This document shows positions 56,848-64,000 of a stretch of DNA of 64,000 nt, piece by piece. Source of the DNA: Aselliscus stoliczkanus (Eukaryota > Chordata > Mammalia > Chiroptera > Hipposideridae); the NCBI GenBank assembly GCA_033961575.1, contig CM066728.1, positions 30,814,352 through 30,878,351 on the forward strand, read 5' to 3'. Under the pieces are notes generated by a model. It did no database searches and was not told the origin of the DNA. It saw nothing but the letters and a program-made list of their open reading frames with translations. Both the position numbers and the translations under genes were made by a program. Every line of letters starts with the position of its first letter. Within the stretch, counting starts at the first letter, position 1.

Positions 56848-58275
56848 AACAACAACAATCAAAACATCATTGTATTGGCACAAAAACAGACACTGAGACC
56901 AATGGAACAAAATTGAGAACCCAGAAATAATCCGCATATATCGGGGCAAATAATTTTTGAAAAGGGAGCCAAAAACATACAATGGAGAAAAGAAAGCCTC
57001 TGCAATAAATGGTGCTGGGAGAATTGGAAAGTCATGCAAAAGAGTGAAATTAGACTGCTATCTTTCACTACACACAAATATTAACTCAAAATAGATCAAA
57101 AACCTAAATATAAGATCTGATACACTAAAATACATACAAGAAAACATAGGTACTAAACTTAGGGGCCTTGGTCTTAGAAAGGATTATATGAATTTGACCT
57201 CAAAGGCAAGGGAAGTAAAAGCAAAATTAAATTAATGGGACTATATCAAACTAAAAAGCTTTTACCCAGCAAAAGAAACCACCACCAAAACAAAGAGGCA
57301 ACCAACTGTATATGAGGAGATATTTGTAAACAACATCTCCAATAGGGGCTAATATATGAAATATATAAAGAACTCATACAACTCAAAAACAGCAAAAAAA
57401 CAAACAATTCAATTTTAAAAAAGTGCAGTGGACCTGAACAGTCACTTCTCTCAAGAAGACATACAAATGATCAACAGATAAATGAAAAGGTTCTCAACTT
57501 CACTAGCTATTAGGAAATGCAAATCAAAACCACAATGAGATACAGCCTTATACCTGTTAAAATAGCTATTATCAACAAGACAAATAATAAGAAGTGTTGG
57601 AGAGTTTATGGGGGGAAAGAAACCCTCACACACTGCTGGTGGGAATATAGATTGGTGCAGCCGCTATGGAAAATAGTAGGGAGCTTTCTCAAAAAATGAA
57701 GAATAGAATTACCATATAACCTGGCAATCCTCTTCAGGGCATCTACCAAAAAATCTGAATCATTTATTTGTAAAGATATATGTGCCCCTATGTTTATTGC
57801 AGCACCATTCACGGGGCCAAGACATGGCAATAACCTCAGTGTCCTTTGATAGATGATTGGGTAAAGGTCTGGTACATACATACAATGAAATATTATTCAG
57901 CCATCAGAAAAGATGAAATACTGCCACTTATGACAACATGGATGGATCTTGAGAATATCATGCTAAGTGAAATAAGTCAAATGAAAAAAGTAGAGGACCA
58001 TATTATTTCAGTCAAAACTGAAAGTAACGAACAAGACAAACAAACAAAAACTCATAGACACAAACAAGAGTATGGTAGTTGCCAGAGGGAAAGGGGGGAG
58101 GAAGTGAGGTACAAAAGGGTAAAAGGAGTCAAAATATGGTGATGGAAGGAGATTTTACTTTGGGTGGTGAACACACAATGAATACAATATATAGATAACA
58201 TATTATAGAATTGTACACTTGAAACATATAATTTTATTAACTAGTGTCACCCTAATACATTTAATTTCACAAAAG
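56848..58275 (+). mobile_element. L1 fragment, ORF2 C-terminal region and 3' UTR
   Basis: Starts at an ORF2 landmark ('AATCAAAACATCATTGTATT', 'GGCACAAAAACAGACACTGA'), then 'GGTGCTGGGAGAATTGGAAA', 'GCAGCACCATTCACGGGGCC', and ends with ATTGTACACTTGAAACATAT and 'TTAACTAGTGTCACCCTAATA' with a TAA-rich tail. The 3' end is of a different subfamily to 4231-6815. Reading frames such as 57846-58142 are decayed. Confidence 0.9.
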
Positions 58276-58276
58276 T

Positions 58277-58304
58277 AAAATAATAATAATAATAATAATA
58301 ATAA
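58277..58304. repeat. (TAA)n tail of L1
   Basis: Nine TAA units at the L1 3' end. Confidence 0.95.
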
Positions 58305-58539
58305 TCACCATAAGATTGCAGTTCTCTCAGCTATATTCCTGTAAATAATGATGTGCCTTTTCTAATATTGATTTCCCCAGTTTTATTTCGCCTGCCAGTG
58401 GTCAATCCCTCTAATCATATTCTGGATCTGAACTCACTATGAAATAGTAAACTATGGATCATTCATCTGGAATCTCCTCTTGTTCCTACATAGTCAATAG
58501 CTCTAATTTTACTAACCCATCTACAAGCATATCAGCTTT

Positions 58540-58800
58540 TTAAAATACTACAATTGAAAATAAACATAAAATGCTCATAAAAGGAAAAGAAATGATAGAT
58601 TAGATCCATCAAAAATCTGCAAAAGTCCTTGTTGAAGGGACAAAAAGAAAAGCTAAAGGCTGGGACAAAATATTTGTAAACCACAAATGTCTGACAAAGA
58701 ACTATTATCTAGAATATACAAAGAACTTTCAAAGCTGACAGTAAAATAAACAATCTAATTAGAAAAGGACCTGACTATAAACCATAAAATGACAAGAGGA
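58540..58800 (+). mobile_element. L1 fragment, old
   Basis: AAAATCTGCAAAAGTCCTTG, 'GCTGGGACAAAATATTTGTA', 'TCTGACAAAGAACTATTATC', 'TAGAATATACAAAGAACTTT' and 'CAATCTAATTAGAAAAGGAC' are the known ORF2 C-terminal region of L1, diverged. Confidence 0.7.
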
Positions 58801-58804
58801 AAAG

Positions 58805-60550
58805 TTTGATATAACTTAATATTATTACTGTGAATAAAGATGATCCTAATAGATTAAAACAATTTGAGAGTAAATAATAAATAAGGATGACAGAAAATAA
58901 TTTAATTATATGGTAATTTGTTTGTTAGAGTAGAGAACACATAAAAATTATCAAAATAATTCAAATTTATTTAAAAAATTAAAATGAAGAAAAATAGAAA
59001 TTGCAAATGAGTAGGTCCCACTGTGATTCAGGAAAGGTAATGAAATTAAAAATTCAAAGATAAAGACAGACTTCTCGAATTATTGGGATACAAAAAATGA
59101 GTTACATAGAAGTTGGAAGCATCAGGCTACATGCCTCTTTCTCAGCAGTAATATACAATATGAATCTCAATAGCACGATGTCAACAAAGTTCTGAAACTA
59201 AAATAGTTTGACCCAAGAATGCTATTGCTAGACAAACCCTAACAGCATCTCATCTCAGGCATGATCTTGAACTCTTTCACTCCCTTTACCAGCAGGTTTC
59301 TCACTCCATGATGTGAAATATCTTTGGGTCTGCTCAGCATTCGAAGGTTTTATGGGCAATTCAGAAAAGTCGGAAAGCTCACGATCCATGGGTTTACCCT
59401 CAACTGATTGGTGATGGGATCAGAAGCAAAAATCCAAATTTCTTCTATCCTTCAGGTGAAGACCTATGAAATGCATTCTAAAGAGCTTCATACAAAGTCC
59501 CAGGGGGCGGCCTTAGCTTCTTCAGCAGTGACTAGCCTTCCCTCTTTGTTTTAGTCCCTGTGGCCCTCCATTCACTGGGATTGAGGGTCAAAATAAGTTG
59601 CTGCATGCAAACTCTGTTTCTCCAGGTCTACTTTCCAGAGGGAACTCAGGCTAAGACATTTCATAATAGTAAAGTATCAAATATGGCAGAAAACAAACAC
59701 ACCAAATGATCCTCTGGAACTGTATTTTCACTAGTCAGATATTGTTAAAAAAAACCTGCTATTGATACAAGGTGGGTACTGTTAGTCAATGGTACACCGC
59801 AGTCATGACTCTTAAAGAGATAGGTTGGGATGACATCCAGATGAAGTGAAGGATTGGCCTATGTAGCAGCTATGCCCTTGGATGTTATAGGGTCAAGAAT
59901 AAGTATAAGGATTGCCTCCCTTAAAGCTTTGAAAGCCTTAACAACACAAAATGACAGGCTTATGTGAGGCAACAATCAACCCAAAGCATGCTGCGAAATT
60001 AGAAAGTCCTCAGGATTTAATTGTAAGTGTAGTAGAACCTCAAATGATACAAAATATGAGACTGAGTGTACAGGAAAATAGTGGGATCTTGATATTTGGA
60101 TAAACAAACATGATATTCTTAAACATCTCGTCCCAGACTCCCCCATAAACTCTGGGCCAGTGGAAGCAGACCCCATTTCATACTTATAAGCAAGCAGCCT
60201 CCTATCGTCCAGAGACACTGCAAAGACCCTACCTGAGGAAGGGGTCATTCAAAATGGAACTTATTCTTTCCAACAGCTTCCCTTCATCCCCTCCCTGCTT
60301 GCAGGCTGATAGCTAGGGCACACGTTAAACAGGAATGTATTTCCTGCTCTGAGAGGAAATAGCATTCATTCTCAAAAAGTCTAAGATTCGGCTCATTTGT
60401 CCATAGAAACAAGCAGAGAGGATCGTGAAGGTGTTGGATTGGGGATGTATGGAATATATGTCTAGAGAGGGGAGAAGTCTTTGACATGTGAACACTATTC
60501 TGGACTCAGTGTGTTGTGTTCTGGCAAGGACTCATGGAACTGCCCTTAAT
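58805..60550. other. Unclassified sequence
   Basis: No exon recognised. Some A-rich parts (58,800-59,100) and a possible older repeat at 59,500-59,660 ('CTGTTTCTCCAGGTCTACTTT'), which I cannot name. Confidence 0.4.
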
Positions 60551-60554
60551 TACA

Positions 60555-61135
60555 GTAGTTAACTATTGCTGTATAACAAATTGCCACAAACTTAGCAGCT
60601 TATATCAGCATACTTTTATTGCCCCAGTTTCATTGTGTCAGATGTCTGGGCCTGGCTGACCTGGATTCTCTGCCTCAGGTCTCCCAAGGCTGCAATCAAG
60701 GTATTGACTCGGGCTGCAATTTCATCTCAAGGTTTGACTGAAGAAGGATTGACTTCCAAGCTTATGCGATTGTTGGCAGAATTCACTTCCTCATGGCCTA
60801 TTGGGCCGAAGGCCTGTTTTTCTGGTTGGCTATGGGCCAGCAACTGCTCTCAGTTTCTTGACATATGGCCTCTCCATAGGGCAGCTCATAACATAGCCGC
60901 CTGCTTCATCAAAGCCGGCAAGAGCGTCTCCTTGCAGGATGGGCTACAATGCTATGTAACATGATAACAGAAATGACATCCTGTCTCCAAAGCCATCATT
61001 TATTGGTTAGAAGCAAATCTGACTTTCTGCCCACACTCAAGTGAAAGGGATTATACAAGAGCAAGCGGACCAGGAGGCAGGGATGGTTTGGGGTCATCTT
61101 AGAGCCTGTCACATGAATACATTACTAGGAGGACC
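60555..61135 (-). mobile_element. MLT1-type LTR (ERVL-MaLR), minus strand
   Basis: The plus strand reads 'CTATTGCTGTATAACAAATTG', 'CTTAGCAGCTTATATCAGCA', 'AGGCTGCAATCAAGGTATTG', 'CATGGCCTATTGGGCC', 'AGCTCATAACATAGCCGCCT' and 'GGTTAGAAGCAAATC', which is a long MaLR-type LTR inverted. No coding content. The two longer frames at 60635-60964 and 61041-61253 are shadows of it. Confidence 0.65.
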
Positions 61136-61154
61136 TTTGAAGCTTTCTCAATGG

Positions 61155-62680
61155 CCTCAGGTAAATGAGAAGCTGCTAAAATTCAGACCAGTATTGATAA
61201 AGAATTCAGAAAACTCAGGAAGATGGGGATCTCAAAATACATTTAATATGTGAGATTGGAAGCCCATTTACCTGACTGTGCACCACAGAAAAAAACACCC
61301 CCTTCATGAAAGCAATAAAAAATGAGTTCCTGAGGAGGGCTAACTATTGCTGTGCATCCAGAGTTGACCAAAGGGGAGGGGAGAAATAGGACCCAGGCAT
61401 GGCAGAGCCAGACAGCCGCACTCAACAGGGAGAAGCAAGGTGGCTGTCATTGCTATTAATTCATATTGTATTATTAATTTATAATTTATATTGCTTTATT
61501 TATACTTTATATGCCAGAAAAAGGCATAAAGTTTATAAGAGTTTTTTAGCCCAAATGCCTTTATGTATTTTTGTTTGGGTCCAATTTAGGAGGTAGTCAC
61601 ACATCAAAAGCGGACTAGGCAATAGGATCAAAGTACATTTTGGAAACAGTTATGATATAAGATATTGGATATGGACTTGGATTGATTCTGACCGTGAGAC
61701 TGATGCTTAAACTTGTTAAACCTCAATTTTTTCAGTCTGTAAAATACTTCTTGGATATTTCTTTTGTGTCACACATTATTCTAGGAACTGGTGATAGATG
61801 TCATGCTGCAGATTTGCTGGACCCGTGAAGTGCTGGCATAACCAATGAAGGATAAGCAGACTCAGCCAATTGATAATGACCTTACTGGCAAGTGTCCTGA
61901 AGAAAACAGAGCTCGGAGGACTGCTACAGGTGGAATGGTCAAGAAATCCTTCATGAGTATATGGCATTTCAGCAGACATGAATAAAATGGAGACTCCCTC
62001 AGGCTTCTGGAGAATGGCTAGCACAAGGGCCATGCAGAGAGAACAGGACTGGTATAAACAGGCCAGGTGACTGCTGCTTAGGTCAACACTGAGAGAGGCG
62101 TCAGGAAACAGAGTCACAGAAGAAGTAGAAATTCAGATCATTTATATAATCATTTTGAGCATTAAATCAGACAATATTTGTAATATTTTTGGCATACAGT
62201 GGTGCCCAGAACAAAGGGGCAACTTTAGTTTTTACATCTAAAACAAGCATATCATGGCAATTTAGAAGGACCAAGTTCAGGTTTCATAAAAGTATAAATT
62301 GAATTCGGTAACATATGGATATGTAATGACCTAAAGGAACTACAATTCTCAGATGTAATGATCTGAGTATGTATCGGATTTATCATTCAGTGGAAAACTG
62401 GTAAAGAGACTAATAAAGGGTTTTATAGATTTGGCTTACATAATGAACACTCTTTTAAATAGAGTACAAGAATTTTTAATATAACCCCTGGTGTTTCCAT
62501 CCAGAAGGGTCTTAATTATAAAAGATCCCAGTCAGCAAGATTATCTGAAGACAGTGGCTGGGAATGAAGCAGTTGCTGGCGTCACCAAAGGCCATTTTGC
62601 ATTCAGTTAGCTTTGATTAAGAGAGCAATCAGGTCCCAGATCAAGCAAATATCAGACCAAACAATTCAGGAATACTGGCC
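61155..62680. other. Unclassified sequence
   Basis: No exon recognised. 61,740-62,120 has interspersed-repeat character ('TATTCTAGGAACTGGTGATA', 'AATGGCTAGCACAAGGGCCA') but I cannot assign it. Confidence 0.4.
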
Positions 62681-62684
62681 TGCG

Positions 62685-63155
62685 AGTGTGGTCCCAAAGA
62701 TGTCAGCTTCTTTAGCCCCAGAACCTGTGAGTAGGTTCCCTTATCTAGCCAAAAGTATTTTTCAAATGTGATTAAGTCAAAAATCTTGAGATGGGGGGTT
62801 ATCCTGGATTATCCAAGTAGGCCAACGTCATCACATGGGTCTTCAGAAGAGGGAGTCAGGAGAGAAGGGTCAGAGAGACAGATGGGAATAGGCTACACCG
62901 CTGGCTTTGAGTGAAAGATAAAGACACGAGTCAAGGAATGCTGGCATCCTCCAGAAGCTGAAAAGGCAAAGCAATGATTTTCCACTTCGAGCACCCCAGA
63001 ATGGCTACAGCACTGTGACACTTGGATTTTTACTCCAGGGGACCAGTGTTGGACTTCTGATGTTCAGAACTGCAAGGAACTATATGTGTGTTGTTTTAAG
63101 CCATTACATAGGATTTTGTTACAGCAGTGATAGGTAACTATACCGCGGAATAGAA
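62685..63155 (+). mobile_element. MLT1-type LTR (ERVL-MaLR)
   Basis: 'GGTCCCAAAGATGTCAGCTT', 'CCAGAACCTGTGAGTAGGTT', 'GGGGGTTATCCTGGATTATC', 'GTCATCACATGGGTCTTCAG', 'AATGCTGGCATCCTCCAGAA' and 'CAGAACTGCAAGGAACTATA', ending in 'GTGTTGTTTTAAGCCATTA' and 'TTGTTACAGCAGTGATAGG'. Same general LTR family as the minus-strand copy at 2.8 kb. Confidence 0.8.
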
Positions 63156-63429
63156 CAGTTAGTATGAGAGCACTATATCAAAAAGAGGTAGAATAAAGAA
63201 AAAACCCAAATCAAGACTTTTGAAAAAGTTCCCTTAGACTTTAGGATGGGCTAGGAGTGGCAAAATCTCCCAAGCTAACTTGAAGTGAAGGATGACAACT
63301 GAAACCCAATTTCATTTTGAAGTATGATTGTCTTCAAAGGTATGGGATGTACATGGAGTATGGAATCTATGGCTGGTTGCATTGTTGCTTTGCTGCTTTT
63401 CCTAAAACTTCCCTACTAGAGAAGGATAT

Positions 63430-63650
63430 GGGCTCTGAAAGCCCACAGCCTGTGTTTGAATCCTGGCCCTGACATGAACTGTATAGACTTACGACAGAGG
63501 GAAAACACCTATACTCTGGGCATTATTTTTCTTACCTAGGACGTGTCAAATGAAGAATATCTGCCTCATAATCCTACTGTGAGGATTAACAGAGTGAATA
63601 TGTAAACCCACCTACAGCAGTGTCTGGCACGTAGTAAGTACATGGAAAGG
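63430..63650 (+). mobile_element. MIR SINE relic
   Basis: 'CTGTGTTTGAATCCTGGCCC', a central core that is weak, 'CTGCCTCATAATCCTACTGT', 'GAGGATTAACAGAGTGAATA' and 'CAGTGTCTGGCACGTAGTAA' follow the MIR order over its full length. Confidence 0.85.
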
Positions 63651-63654
63651 TTTT

Positions 63655-64000
63655 GTCATGTTATTCTTCAGTTCTCACATCACCAAAATTAGAATCATCT
63701 TTTATTATATACTAACACATTCACAAAGAGAAAATTTTATCATGCATCACATGCTAGATAGTATTTCACCATGTTTTACCTGTTTAAATAAAAAAATTAT
63801 CTTAACTTGTAAAAGTCTTTCATGAAATTTACCAATGCCATGAGGCTTAGACAATATTGACAAGATTGCAAAACTATATTTAGGAATGAAATAAACCCAG
63901 GCATGATGTTACGCTTAAGAGTAACTTAGGACCCAAACCATATAAACTAGGGGGAATGTGTTATCAAATCATCTGCTTTGAATATCTTGATTTATATTCT
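63655..64000. other. Unclassified sequence
   Basis: No feature recognised up to the window end. Confidence 0.35.

Noticed and set aside
60635..61253. Frames of 109 and 70 codons as genes
   Set aside because: They overlap the inverted MLT1-type LTR, which has no coding function.
1..64000. A bacterial-type operon, phage or defence system
   Set aside because: The base composition, SINEs, L1 and MIR content are those of a mammalian nuclear genome, and no prokaryotic gene family is seen.

Overview
The window is mammalian nuclear DNA: AT-rich, spliced-genome style, without operons, ribosome sites or any protein-coding exon I can recognise. Every open frame long enough to read is either a chance frame, a shadow of a transposon, or a decayed transposon gene. 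The repeat content points to a laurasiatherian and most probably a bat. tRNA-derived SINEs of the bat VES type, with a tail ending in CCCCAATAAAATCTT, sit beside several L1 3' ends of the form 'AACTTATGTAACTTTACTAACAATTGTCACCCCAATAAA' (described here, not a database match). A rhinolophoid-type (Yinpterochiroptera) bat is my best guess from memory of such SINEs; this is inference, and the species cannot be fixed from the sequence alone.

Layout. 1-4.2 kb: T-rich old sequence, a MER5A-like hAT relic, a (TA)n array with an embedded repeated 12-mer, and an MLT1-type LTR split by a young SINE. 4.2-6.8 kb: a 5'-truncated L1 with a recognisable reverse transcriptase box. 6.8-16.6 kb: mostly unique sequence with an L1 3' end, two VES-type SINEs and a MIR. 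16.6-24.3 kb: MIR and L2 relics, a decayed hAT transposase gene (18.2-18.7 kb), an old L1 split by a younger one, a 217-bp MITE with clear terminal inverted repeats, and a CA/CG dinucleotide tract. 25-29.9 kb: old antisense L1 pieces, an LTR piece, a SINE with clean target duplications, and an internally deleted mariner with both terminal repeats. 31-38.4 kb: two long composite SINEs, short SINEs of the same head type, and an L1 inserted into a MIR with an 18-bp target duplication. 39-48 kb: MIR, L2 and antisense L1 relics, a perfect 12-bp stem hairpin and another short SINE. 49.7-54.5 kb: the most structured part, an L1 tail interrupted by a second L1 that has a complete-looking 5' UTR with 111-bp tandem units, a decayed ORF1, an endonuclease fragment, no reverse transcriptase, and a rearranged G-rich 3' UTR. 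54.8-58.8 kb: two tRNA-Ile-like SINEs and further L1 pieces, one probably carrying a 5' inversion. 58.8-64 kb: mostly unclassified sequence plus two MLT1-type LTRs and a MIR.

There is no gene system here in the sense of cooperating cellular genes. What works together is the retrotransposition machinery: L1 proteins supply the reverse transcriptase and endonuclease that move both L1 and the SINEs, and the 9- to 18-bp target duplications flanking many of the elements are the footprint of that shared mechanism. The best leads are the composite SINE, the ORF1-plus-partial-endonuclease L1 with monomer-like 5' UTR repeats, the deleted mariner, the MITE and the fossil hAT transposase.
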